Shown here: positions 37,192 through 45,839 of the stretch, in pieces
Numbering within the stretch: the stretch's first letter is position 1
Layout of the letters: each line of letters opens with the position of its first letter
Assembly: GCA_016281335.1 (NCBI GenBank)
Contig: JAEEIK010000062.1
Span: forward strand, 1-49,756
Origin: Lachnospiraceae bacterium
GTDB lineage: Bacteria > Bacillota > Clostridia > Lachnospirales > Lachnospiraceae
Direction: 5' to 3'
DNA: 49,756 nt
Program-made: the position numbers and the translations under genes
The notes under the pieces: model-generated
What the model was told of the DNA's origin: nothing
Seen by the model: the letters and a program-made list of their open reading frames with translations, nothing else
Databases searched by the model: none

Positions 37192-37233
37192 AAAGGCGTC
37201 TTGGTTTTTACCGGGGCGCCTTTTATCTTTTTT
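37192..37233 (+). terminator. Leader terminator/attenuator before glmS
   Basis: AAAGGCG (37192-37198) pairs with CGCCTTT (37217-37223) and the stem extends inward with GU pairs around a TTTTTA loop. TTATCTTTTTTT follows. It lies between the promoter and the glmS ribosome-binding site, so it should attenuate glmS. The 5' flank and stem resemble those of the asnB leader. The glmS ribozyme core is absent. Confidence 0.75.
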
Positions 37234-37245
37234 TGGAGGGACAGC

Positions 37246-39111
37246 ATGTGTGGAATAGTTGGTTTTACCGGACATAAGCAGGCAGCAGAGGTGTTGCTGA
37301 ACGGCCTTGGCAGGCTGGAATACCGCGGATATGATTCCGCAGGTATGGCAGTGCTGGATGATGATAACAGGATAAAGATGATAAAGGCAACGGGTAAGCT
37401 GAAGAACCTGATCGAAAAGACGGATCAGGGTGAGAAGCTCCCCGGACATTGCGGTATAGGTCATACCAGATGGGCAACCCACGGAGAGCCTAACGAAATA
37501 AACGCACATCCGCATATAAGCGGTGACCTGGAAGACGGATATGAATTTACCGACTCAAATGTAGTGGGTGTTCATAACGGCATTATAGAGAATTATGAAG
37601 AATTGAGAGCCAAGCTGTTCAGGCACGACTATAAGTTATACAGCCAGACCGATACAGAGATCGCGATCAAGATAGTTGATTACTATTACAATAAATATAA
37701 GATCGGTCCCATCGATGCGATAAACAGAATGATGGTGCGTGTGCGCGGAAGTTATGCTCTGGCGCTGATGTTCAAGGATTATCCCGGTGAGATCTATGTT
37801 GCAAGAAAAGACAGCCCCATGATAATCGGCGTAACGGATGATGAAACTTATCTTGCATCGGATGCGTCTGCGATACTTAACTATACGAGAAATGTCTATT
37901 ATATAGGCAATCATCAGGCTGCAAGACTTACACCCGGTGAAGTGCATTTCTATGATCTTAACGGTGATGAGATCACTGTTCCCTGCTCGGAGATCACCTG
38001 GGATGCTAAGGCCGCAGAAAAGAACGGCTACGAGCATTTCATGATGAAGGAGATACATGAACAGCCCGATGCTATCAGAAAGACACTGAAGAGTGTAAAT
38101 AAAAAAGGAAAGATAGATCTTTCCGAAGGCGGTCTCGACAGTGAATATTTGAAATCCGTGAAATCCATAACCATCGTGGCCTGCGGTTCTGCATGGCATG
38201 TAGGAATGGCTGCTCAGTATGTACTTGAAGATATGGTAGAGATACCGGTGCGTGTAGAGCTGGCGAGCGAATACCGTTACAGGAAAAATCTCTGGGATAA
38301 GGACGGTCTGGTGATAGTGATATCACAGTCCGGAGAGACTGCGGATACACTGGAAGCATTGAGGATAGCTAAAGAACACGGAGTGACTACTCTGGGTATC
38401 GTTAATGTGGAAGGTTCCAGCATTGCCCGGGAAGCTGATAAAGTAATTTACACGAAGGCCGGTCCCGAGATATCGGTTGCCACCACAAAGGCTTTCTCAG
38501 CTCAGCTGTTAGTAATGTATGCGCTGGCAGTGCAGCTGGCATATGAGAATAAAAAGATAAGTGATGAACAGTACAGTGAATATATAAATGAACTCAGATC
38601 TATACCTGACAAGATCGATGTGATGCTTATGCAGAAAGAAAGGATACAGTGGATCGCATCAAAGTATTCGAGTGCGAAAGATGCTTTCTTCATAGGCAGG
38701 AATTCGGACTATGCCATCAGCATGGAAGGAAGTCTTAAACTGAAAGAGATCAGTTATGTACACAGCGAGGCTTATGCAGCAGGTGAATTAAAGCATGGCA
38801 CCATCAGCCTGATAGAGGATAATACACCTGTTATAGGTGTGCTTACGCAGAAGAGCGTTATAGAAAAGACCATAAGCAATATGAAAGAGTGTAAGGCAAG
38901 AGGTGCTTATCTGATCGGTATCACGAATGATCACAGTGATGCGGTGAAAGACGGCGTTGATTATAAGATAAGCATACCTGACATTGATGATCATTTTGCA
39001 GGCATACTGGCGGTAGTGCCCCTGCAGCTGCTCGGATATTACATCAGCGTATCAAAAGGTCTTGATGTTGATAAGCCTCGAAATCTGGCAAAGAGTGTAA
39101 CAGTGGAGTAA
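37246..39111 (+). CDS. glmS: Glucosamine-6-phosphate synthase (isomerising)
   Basis: It makes glucosamine 6-phosphate from fructose 6-phosphate and glutamine, the entry step to peptidoglycan amino sugars. The protein has 621 residues. The N-terminal class II amidotransferase starts MCGIVGFTG, with the catalytic Cys exposed after Met removal, and has GHTRWATHG and [11 protein letters not shown]. Two SIS isomerase domains follow ([18 protein letters not shown], and [13 protein letters not shown]), ending in [12 protein letters not shown], the family C-terminus. ATG 37246 follows GGAGGG; a longer frame would start within the leader hairpin. dapL follows after five bases. Regulation is probably by the leader terminator. 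Confidence 0.97.
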   Translation: MCGIVGFTGHKQAAEVLLNGLGRLEYRGYDSAGMAVLDDDNRIKMIKATGKLKNLIEKTDQGEKLPGHCGIGHTRWATHGEPNEINAHPHISGDLEDGYEFTDSNVVGVHNGIIENYEELRAKLFRHDYKLYSQTDTEIAIKIVDYYYNKYKIGPIDAINRMMVRVRGSYALALMFKDYPGEIYVARKDSPMIIGVTDDETYLASDASAILNYTRNVYYIGNHQAARLTPGEVHFYDLNGDEITVPCSEITWDAKAAEKNGYEHFMMKEIHEQPDAIRKTLKSVNKKGKIDLSEGGLDSEYLKSVKSITIVACGSAWHVGMAAQYVLEDMVEIPVRVELASEYRYRKNLWDKDGLVIVISQSGETADTLEALRIAKEHGVTTLGIVNVEGSSIAREADKVIYTKAGPEISVATTKAFSAQLLVMYALAVQLAYENKKISDEQYSEYINELRSIPDKIDVMLMQKERIQWIASKYSSAKDAFFIGRNSDYAISMEGSLKLKEISYVHSEAYAAGELKHGTISLIEDNTPVIGVLTQKSVIEKTISNMKECKARGAYLIGITNDHSDAVKDGVDYKISIPDIDDHFAGILAVVPLQLLGYYISVSKGLDVDKPRNLAKSVTVE

Positions 39112-39116
39112 AGATT

Positions 39117-40331
39117 ATGGCAAAGATAAATGATAATTATTTAAAACTTCAGGGCAGTTATCTGTTCTCGACCATAGGAAAAAAAGTAAGAGAATATGAA
39201 GCAGCGAATCCGGATAAGAAAATAATACGCCTCGGTATTGGTGATGTGACACAGCCCCTTGTTCCCGCTGTGATAGAAGCATTGCATAAAGCAGTTGATG
39301 AAATGGGAATTGCGGAGAGCTTTAAAGGCTATGCTCCGGATCTGGGTTATGCTTTCTTACGTGAAGTCATTGCACAGAAAGATTTTAAGGACCGAGGCTG
39401 CAGCATAGAGGCTGATGAGATCTTCGTATCGGACGGAGCCAAGTGTGACTGCGGAAACATACAGGAGATATTCGGTCTTGATAATAAGATAGCGGTATGT
39501 GATCCGGTATACCCGGTATATGTTGATTCCAACGTAATGGCAGGAAGGACCGGTGTGTTTGATGAGGCAGCAGGACAGTTTAAGGACGTGGTGTATATGC
39601 CATGCACATCGGAAAATGCCTTTGTACCCGAACTGCCGAAGGAAAAAGCAGATCTGATATATCTCTGTTTTCCGAATAATCCTACCGGCGCAGTTATTAA
39701 AAAATCCGAGCTGCAGAACTGGGTTGATTATGCAAATAAAAACGGCGCGGTGATACTCTATGATGCCGCATATGAAGCCTTTATCGAAGAAGATGACGTA
39801 CCTCACAGCATCTTTGAATGCAAAGGCGCCGAGACCTGCGCGATAGAGTTCCGTTCTTTCTCAAAGACGGCGGGATTTACAGGATTGAGGCTTGGCTTTA
39901 CCGTGATACCGAAGGCTCTGAAGCTTGATGGTGTTTCTGTACATGACCTCTGGGCAAGACGCCACGGGACTAAGTATAACGGTGCTCCATACATAGTGCA
40001 GAGAGCCGGTGAAGCGGTTTATTCGGATGAAGGAAGAAAGCAGATAAAAGAGCAGATAGCTAAATACAAAGTCAATGCAAAGATAATAGCCGAAGGATTG
40101 AAAGAAGCCGGCTATGAGTTTTCAGGCGGCATTAATGCGCCTTATATCTGGCTGAAGACACCCGGTAATATGAGCAGCTGGGATTTCTTTGATCTGCTGC
40201 TTGATAAGGCAAATGTTGTAGGTACTCCGGGAGTTGGTTTTGGTCCTCACGGAGAGCATTATTTCAGACTCACGGCATTCGGCAGCAAAGCCAATACCGA
40301 AGAGGCCATGAGAAGGATAAAGTTGTTGTAA
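39117..40331 (+). CDS. dapL: LL-diaminopimelate aminotransferase
   Basis: This PLP enzyme converts tetrahydrodipicolinate directly to LL-diaminopimelate using glutamate, the one-step variant of lysine and peptidoglycan precursor synthesis. The protein has 404 residues, normal for the family. The N-terminus [20 protein letters not shown] is diagnostic. [25 protein letters not shown] and the PLP-lysine motif [16 protein letters not shown] are also present. It is encoded five bases after glmS, so amino-sugar and diaminopimelate supply for the cell wall appear to be co-expressed. Confidence 0.95.
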   Translation: MAKINDNYLKLQGSYLFSTIGKKVREYEAANPDKKIIRLGIGDVTQPLVPAVIEALHKAVDEMGIAESFKGYAPDLGYAFLREVIAQKDFKDRGCSIEADEIFVSDGAKCDCGNIQEIFGLDNKIAVCDPVYPVYVDSNVMAGRTGVFDEAAGQFKDVVYMPCTSENAFVPELPKEKADLIYLCFPNNPTGAVIKKSELQNWVDYANKNGAVILYDAAYEAFIEEDDVPHSIFECKGAETCAIEFRSFSKTAGFTGLRLGFTVIPKALKLDGVSVHDLWARRHGTKYNGAPYIVQRAGEAVYSDEGRKQIKEQIAKYKVNAKIIAEGLKEAGYEFSGGINAPYIWLKTPGNMSSWDFFDLLLDKANVVGTPGVGFGPHGEHYFRLTAFGSKANTEEAMRRIKLL

Positions 40332-40377
40332 ATATATGCTGTCTTTTGATATACTTATCATGTTACAGGTGTCCTGT
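40326..40377 (+). promoter_or_regulatory. Probable promoter and small operator before GH43 gene
   Basis: TTGTAA (40326-40331), an 18 bp spacer and TATACT (40350-40355) form a reasonable promoter. The palindrome ACAGG-TGT-CCTGT (40365-40377) lies just past the predicted start site and could be a repressor site. The GH43 gene may instead be read through from dapL. Confidence 0.45.
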
Positions 40378-40393
40378 TTAGAAAGGAGATCAC

Positions 40394-41830
40394 ATGAAAA
40401 AGTATATCAAAGGAGCTAATCCTTACATGCCGTTGTGGGAGCATGTTCCCGACGGTGAACCCAGAGTATTTGAGCATGATGGTGAGAAAAGAGTCTATGT
40501 TTACGGCTCGCATGATATAGAGAGGGACAAATACTGCGGAAGAAATTACGTGGTATGGTCTGCTCCCGTTACTGATCTGACCGACTGGAAATGTCACGGT
40601 GTCGCTTATGAGACGCAGTATGATTCCATACTGTACGCTCCCGATGTAGTGAAAAAAGGAAATAAGTATTACATGTATGCTGCCGAAAAACAGGGCAGTC
40701 TGGTTGTAGTTGCATCTTCCGATACACCCTGGGGACCTTTTACCGATCCCAAGGAAACAAAGCTCGGCTTTGATCCGGGCGTACTGGTAGATGATGACGG
40801 AAAAGTTTATGCTTACTGGGGAGGCTGTGCTGCTCCCTGTTATATCGCCGAAATGGAAGATGATATGGCGACCATAAAAGAAGACACCCTTGTATCCAAT
40901 CCTCTCGGTCATTCCACCTGTCCCTGGAATCCCGTTGATGACGGGCATATCTCACTGATAGATGCTTTCTTCGAAGCATCGAGTCCGAGAAAAGTATTGG
41001 GCAAATATGTTTATATATATTCAAAGCGTTATGAAAAGCCGGTTCCGGAGCTGGGAGTATATTATCCGAATAACGGTTTTCTTTCATACCGTTTCAGCGA
41101 AAGTCCTTTCGGTCCTTTTCATGACGGAGGAGATTTCAGTTTCAACGGAGGAGAGATACTCAGAGATTCTGAAGGCCGCGGTACCATGACTTATCAGTGG
41201 GGCAACAATCACGGATCCATCATGGAAGTGAACGGTAAGTGGTATGTCTTCTATCACAGACAGACAGGCGTGAATGAATATTCACGTCAGGCTATGATAG
41301 AGCCGATAGATGTAGCTCTCGGTACAGATGGAAAACTTTACATAGGCGATATCAAATATCTTGAAGGCGAACCTGTATCTTCCAAGCCTGTAGAGATGAC
41401 TTCCCAGGGCGCACAGGTTAACGGGCTTGATGCATACTCCTGGATATCTGCCGGTTATGCCTGCCATATTTACGGCAGTAAGAAGAGAGCATATATAAAA
41501 CCCGGATACGAAGAGAAGGAAGATATCTCAACACCAATAGTTGATATGACAAGCGGTACCACAGCAGGTTTCCGATATCTGCAGTTTGGCTGCAATACAC
41601 CAGCAACAGTTACTGCAGTTCTCGGAGAAGCAAAAAAAGTTAAAGTCAATGTCAGACTTGATTCCTATCGCGGACGTGTCATAGCAAGTTTAGACTTTGA
41701 CGGAAGTAATACAGAGCTTACGGCAAAGCTTAATACCGGAGTAGTAGGAAAGCACGCGGTATATTTTGAATTCCTGTCTGATGATCAGGAAGAGTCATAC
41801 AGCTTTGACAGATTTACTTTTGACCGCTGA
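40394..41830 (+). CDS. Glycoside hydrolase family 43 protein
   Basis: This 478-residue enzyme probably cleaves xylo- or arabino-oligosaccharides. The N-terminal 300 residues show a five-bladed propeller pattern: NPYMPLWEHVPDGEPRVF, YAPDVVKKGNKYYMYAA with a probable catalytic-site Asp, and LIDAFFEASSPRKVLGKYVYIYS with the candidate general-acid Glu. The strand WGNNHGSIMEVNGKWYVFYHR is also typical. The last 130 residues look like a beta-sandwich, perhaps CBM6-like. There is no signal peptide, so it should act on imported oligosaccharides in the cytoplasm. AAAGGAGAT precedes ATG 40394. The exact substrate (xylosidase, arabinofuranosidase or other) cannot be set from sequence alone. Confidence 0.88.
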   Translation: MKKYIKGANPYMPLWEHVPDGEPRVFEHDGEKRVYVYGSHDIERDKYCGRNYVVWSAPVTDLTDWKCHGVAYETQYDSILYAPDVVKKGNKYYMYAAEKQGSLVVVASSDTPWGPFTDPKETKLGFDPGVLVDDDGKVYAYWGGCAAPCYIAEMEDDMATIKEDTLVSNPLGHSTCPWNPVDDGHISLIDAFFEASSPRKVLGKYVYIYSKRYEKPVPELGVYYPNNGFLSYRFSESPFGPFHDGGDFSFNGGEILRDSEGRGTMTYQWGNNHGSIMEVNGKWYVFYHRQTGVNEYSRQAMIEPIDVALGTDGKLYIGDIKYLEGEPVSSKPVEMTSQGAQVNGLDAYSWISAGYACHIYGSKKRAYIKPGYEEKEDISTPIVDMTSGTTAGFRYLQFGCNTPATVTAVLGEAKKVKVNVRLDSYRGRVIASLDFDGSNTELTAKLNTGVVGKHAVYFEFLSDDQEESYSFDRFTFDR

Positions 41831-41892
41831 AAAAATTCTTTTAAAATTTTTTTAAAAATTTCTTGACAAACATATACCGACGGGTGTAGTAT
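41831..41892 (+). promoter_or_regulatory. Promoter of asnB-glnA with upstream A/T tract
   Basis: TTGACA (41863-41868), an 18 bp spacer and TAGTAT (41887-41892). The 30 bases just upstream consist almost wholly of A and T tracts, as in an UP element. The predicted start near 41899 lies only about 12 bases before a terminator hairpin. Confidence 0.75.
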
Positions 41893-41910
41893 GTGCAACA
41901 TAAGAGGCAA

Positions 41911-41949
41911 AGACGTCTCGGATTTATTTCCGAGGCGTCTCTTTTTTTT
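41911..41949 (+). terminator. Leader terminator/attenuator before asnB
   Basis: AGACGTCTCGGA (41911-41922) pairs with TCCGAGGCGTCT (41929-41940), with one GU, around a six-base TTTATT loop, followed by C and T8. It is a strong intrinsic terminator between promoter and gene. The preceding ATAAGAGGCAAAG resembles ATAAGGCAAAG before the glmS hairpin. Confidence 0.88.
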
Positions 41950-41979
41950 CCAAAAACTATTAACGGAGGTAAAAAGGCT

Positions 41980-43605
41980 ATGTGTTCCATATTGGGCTGC
42001 TTAAGTGCAAAGGCCGGAGCAGATGACATCCGCAGAGCCCTCGAAAAGACACATTCAAGAGGACCGGACGCATACAGGATCATCGATACCGGAAACGGAT
42101 ACATCGGTTTCAACAGACTCTCGATCATGGGTCTGACCGAAGAAGGGATGCAGCCTTTTATCAATAATGGTAACGCAACGATAAAAACTTCCGGGATGAC
42201 TCCCGATACAAAATATGTTCTTGCATGTAACGGTGAGATATACGGATTCAGAAAGATTAAAGAGGAACTCATATCAAAGGGCTACAGCTTTATAAGTGAT
42301 TCGGATTGTGAGATACTTCCGGCAATGTACAAGGAATACGGAACAGAGATGTTTAAGAAGCTGGATGCCGAATATGCACTGATCCTCTACGATGTTGAAA
42401 AAAAGGAATTCATCGCAGCAAGGGATCCGATAGGAATAAGACCACTGTACTACGGTCTGACAGAAGACGGCGAATATGTTTTCGCATCGGAGCCTAAGAA
42501 CATACTTGAACTTGCAAAGAAGATAGCTCCTTTCCCTCCCGGACATTATTTCAAAGACGGTAAGTTCATCAAGTACCGTGATATGTCCGAGGTAAGCGAA
42601 AAGAAAGCAGATGATGTTGAACAGATTGCAGCAAAGATCCATGATCTGCTGATCAAAGGAGTTGAGAAGAGACTTGATTCCGATACACCGGTAGGATTCC
42701 TGCTTTCAGGCGGACTTGATTCATCACTGGTATGCGGAATAGCTGCAAAGATGACAGATAAGCCGCTTCAGACTTATGCGATAGGAATGGACATCGATGC
42801 GATAGATCTTAAGTATGCAAGAGAAGTTGCAGATTACATCCATTCAGATCACCACGAAGTGATCATTTCCGAAAAAGATGTCATCGAAGCACTGCCCACT
42901 GTAATAGCTGCACTCGGTACTTACGATATCACAACGATCCGCGCTTCCATAGGAATGTATCTGGTATGTAAAGCGATACATGAGCAGTCGGATATAAGAG
43001 TGATAATGACCGGTGAGATTTCGGATGAGATATTCGGATACAAATATACGGACTTTGCACCGAATGCCGAAGAGTTTCAGAAGGAAGCAGAAAAAAGGAT
43101 AAGGGAGATACACATGTATGATGTGCTCCGTGCAGACCGCTGTATAAGCGTTAACTCCCTGGAAGCAAGAGTTCCCTTCGGTGATCTGGATTTCGTAGAA
43201 TACTGTATGGCAGTTGATCCGGAGAAGAAGATGAATAAATACGGAAAGGGCAAATATCTTCTCCGTCATGCATTTGAAAAAGATGCGCTGATACCCGAAA
43301 GCATACTGTGGAGAGAGAAAGCGGCATTCTCCGATGCAGTCGGACATTCACTCAAGGATGATCTTGAAAACTTCGCAAATGCACAGTATACGGATGAAGA
43401 ATTTGAAGAGGGTATAAAGAAATACGAACATGCAAGACCGTTCACAAAAGAATCGCTTTTATACCGCGATATCTTTGAAAAATATTATCCCGGTCAGTCG
43501 GAAATGGTAAAAGATTTCTGGATGCCGAACAAGAACTGGGAAGGCTGCAATGTAAATGATCCGTCTGCAAGAGTACTGTCAAACTACGGTGAAAGCGGAC
43601 ATTAA
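41980..43605 (+). CDS. asnB: Asparagine synthase (glutamine-hydrolysing)
   Basis: It makes asparagine from aspartate, glutamine and ATP. The 541-residue protein has an N-terminal class II amidotransferase domain starting MCSILG (Cys2 becomes N-terminal) with SRGPDAYR and CNGEIYG. An ATP-pyrophosphatase domain begins near residue 235 with the PP-loop LLSGGLDSSLV, then MTGEISDEIFGYK, ARVPFGDLDFVEY and the LWREKAAFSDAVG segment. ATG 41980 has CGGAGGT at 41964-41970. glnA follows after 24 bases with its own AAAGGAGG and no terminator, so the two form an operon behind the attenuator. Confidence 0.96.
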   Translation: MCSILGCLSAKAGADDIRRALEKTHSRGPDAYRIIDTGNGYIGFNRLSIMGLTEEGMQPFINNGNATIKTSGMTPDTKYVLACNGEIYGFRKIKEELISKGYSFISDSDCEILPAMYKEYGTEMFKKLDAEYALILYDVEKKEFIAARDPIGIRPLYYGLTEDGEYVFASEPKNILELAKKIAPFPPGHYFKDGKFIKYRDMSEVSEKKADDVEQIAAKIHDLLIKGVEKRLDSDTPVGFLLSGGLDSSLVCGIAAKMTDKPLQTYAIGMDIDAIDLKYAREVADYIHSDHHEVIISEKDVIEALPTVIAALGTYDITTIRASIGMYLVCKAIHEQSDIRVIMTGEISDEIFGYKYTDFAPNAEEFQKEAEKRIREIHMYDVLRADRCISVNSLEARVPFGDLDFVEYCMAVDPEKKMNKYGKGKYLLRHAFEKDALIPESILWREKAAFSDAVGHSLKDDLENFANAQYTDEEFEEGIKKYEHARPFTKESLLYRDIFEKYYPGQSEMVKDFWMPNKNWEGCNVNDPSARVLSNYGESGH

Positions 43606-43629
43606 ATAATCTAAAGGAGGAAGCATTAA

Positions 43630-45729
43630 ATGGAAAAACAGAACGTACCCGAATTATTTGGATCTTTGGTTTTTGATGACAGGGTTATGAGAGCCCGTCT
43701 TTCATCGGATGTGTATTCATCCTTAAGGAAGACGATAGATGAGAATGAGAAGCTTAATGAAGATGTTGCCGAAGCTGTTGCGAAGGAAATGAGAGATTGG
43801 GCAGTAGAAAAGGGAGCAACACATTTTACTCACTGGTTCCAGCCGCTGACCGGTATCACCGCTGAGAAGCACGACAGTTTCATATCACCTTCACCTGACG
43901 GAGGAGTGATCATGGAATTCTCCGGCAAGGAGCTGATCAAGGGCGAGCCCGATGCATCTTCCTTCCCTTCAGGCGGCCTTCGCGCAACCTTTGAAGCAAG
44001 AGGATATACAGCATGGGATCCTACCTCCTATGCATTCATTAAAGATCATACACTGTGCATTCCCACTGCTTTCTGTTCATACGGCGGTGATGCACTGGAT
44101 AAGAAGACACCGCTCCTTCGTTCCATGCAGGCTCTGGACAAGCAGGCCAAGAGAATACTTAAGCTTTTCGGTAAGGAAGTTAAGTATGTAAGGACAAGCG
44201 TGGGACCCGAGCAGGAATATTTCCTTGTAGATAAAGAGATGTTTGAAAAACGTCCTGACCTGATCTATACCGGAAGAACTCTCTTCGGTGCAATGCCTCC
44301 CAAAGGACAGGAACTGGACGATCACTACTTTGGTATGATAAAGCCCAGAGTATCAGCCTTCATGGAAGATCTGAACAATGAGCTCTGGAAGCTGGGCATA
44401 CTTGCCAAGACAGAGCACAACGAAGTGGCGCCTGCACAGCATGAGCTGGCACCTATCTTCTCAACCACCAACGTGGCAACGGATAACAACCAGCTGACCA
44501 TGGAGATCATGCAGAAGGTAGCAAGGAAGCACGGCATGGTATGTCTCCTTCATGAAAAACCTTTTGCAGGTGTTAACGGTTCCGGTAAGCACAACAACTG
44601 GTCAATGGCAACAGATAAGGGAACCAACCTCTTATCACCCGGTGAGACACCTTATGATAACGCACAGTTTTTACTTTTCCTCTGTGCAGTCATTCAGGCA
44701 GTTGACGATTATCAGGATCTGTTAAGACTTTCCGTAGCTACGGCAGGAAACGATCACAGACTCGGAGCTAACGAAGCTCCTCCCGCGATCATATCGGTAT
44801 TCCTTGGTGATGAGCTGTCAGCCGTACTGGAAGCTATCAAGACAGATTCACCTTATGAAGGAAAGGAAAGAGAAGTACTCAAGCTGGGTGTACATACACT
44901 TCCGAGATTCTCTAAAGATACTACCGACAGGAACAGGACTTCACCTTTTGCTTTCACAGGTAATAAGTTTGAATTCCGTTCACTGGGTTCATCAAACAGC
45001 ATCGCATGCTGCAACATAATGCTTAACTCTGCAGTAGCTGAGAGCCTTAAGCAGTATGCAGACAGACTTGAAGGAAAAGATGATTTCGAAACTTCACTTC
45101 ACGAGTTGATCAAAGAAGTGATAAGCAAACATGAGAGGATACTCTTCAACGGCAACGGTTACAGTGATGAGTGGGTTAAGGAAGCAACAGAAGTAAGAGG
45201 ACTTTCCAACCTGAAGACCACACCGGATGCAATGCCTCATCTGCTTGATCAGAAGAACATGGATATGCTGATGAGTCACAAAGTATTTACAGAATCCGAG
45301 CTGAAGTCAAGATGTGAGATAATGCTGGAGAACTATTGCAAGACCGTAAATATCGAAGGTCATACGATGGTGGATATGGTAAGAAAGAATTATCTCCCGG
45401 CTATAGAAGGATATCTCTACAGCCTGGCACAGACCACTTCACTGATGAAGTCGGTCAGCGGTAACGTAAAGTGCAACTATGAGATATCAACAATGGAAAG
45501 ACTTTCAGAGCTTACCGATTACATACTTGAAAGAGTAAAGGATCTGGAAGCAGCTCTGGAGAACCTGAAGGGACAGGACGATGTCATGGCTGCATCGGCA
45601 ATGATCAGAGATGATGTCATACCCAAGATGGAGCACTTAAGGAAACACGTAGATGAAGCAGAAATGCTGACAAGCGAGGAATGCTGGCCGTTCCCGAGCT
45701 ACGGAAAACTTCTCTTCAGTGTATATTAA
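43630..45729 (+). CDS. glnN: Glutamine synthetase type III
   Basis: It assimilates ammonium by ATP-dependent amidation of glutamate. At 699 residues it belongs to the large GSIII class found in Bacteroides, clostridia and cyanobacteria, not the GSI class of about 440 residues. Characteristic segments are [47 protein letters not shown], the ammonium and glutamate-site region [13 protein letters not shown], and [17 protein letters not shown]. Placed between asnB, which uses glutamine, and an ammonium transporter. The start is ATG 43630, preceded by AAAGGAGG. It is probably expressed with asnB under the same leader control. Confidence 0.96.
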   Translation: MEKQNVPELFGSLVFDDRVMRARLSSDVYSSLRKTIDENEKLNEDVAEAVAKEMRDWAVEKGATHFTHWFQPLTGITAEKHDSFISPSPDGGVIMEFSGKELIKGEPDASSFPSGGLRATFEARGYTAWDPTSYAFIKDHTLCIPTAFCSYGGDALDKKTPLLRSMQALDKQAKRILKLFGKEVKYVRTSVGPEQEYFLVDKEMFEKRPDLIYTGRTLFGAMPPKGQELDDHYFGMIKPRVSAFMEDLNNELWKLGILAKTEHNEVAPAQHELAPIFSTTNVATDNNQLTMEIMQKVARKHGMVCLLHEKPFAGVNGSGKHNNWSMATDKGTNLLSPGETPYDNAQFLLFLCAVIQAVDDYQDLLRLSVATAGNDHRLGANEAPPAIISVFLGDELSAVLEAIKTDSPYEGKEREVLKLGVHTLPRFSKDTTDRNRTSPFAFTGNKFEFRSLGSSNSIACCNIMLNSAVAESLKQYADRLEGKDDFETSLHELIKEVISKHERILFNGNGYSDEWVKEATEVRGLSNLKTTPDAMPHLLDQKNMDMLMSHKVFTESELKSRCEIMLENYCKTVNIEGHTMVDMVRKNYLPAIEGYLYSLAQTTSLMKSVSGNVKCNYEISTMERLSELTDYILERVKDLEAALENLKGQDDVMAASAMIRDDVIPKMEHLRKHVDEAEMLTSEECWPFPSYGKLLFSVY

Positions 45730-45755
45730 GTAGAAGTATTTATTAATAAAATATC

Positions 45756-45813
45756 AACCACCCCACAATGAAGTGGTCCGGCATTTGCTGAACAAATGTG
45801 GGGTGGTTTTTAT
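45756..45813 (+). terminator. Hairpin terminator between glnN and the ammonium transporter
   Basis: A perfect 12 bp stem, AACCACCCCACA (45756-45767) with TGTGGGGTGGTT (45797-45808), is followed by TTTTATTT. The 29-base loop contains a second small stem (CATTTG/CAAATG) that competes for the right arm. It ends the asnB-glnN message, or attenuates the transporter if it is co-transcribed. No strong promoter is visible between the hairpin and the next gene. Confidence 0.85.
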
Positions 45814-45839
45814 TTATAAAGAAAAGGAGGAAACGAATT

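Noticed and set aside
37141..37245. Possible glmS ribozyme in the glmS leader
   Set aside because: The leader is only about 100 bases and lacks the conserved ribozyme core. It contains a simple terminator hairpin instead.
41840..41862. AT-rich palindrome-like stretch as the terminator of the GH43 gene
   Set aside because: It is built from runs of A and T without a GC stem and lies at UP-element distance from the asnB promoter.
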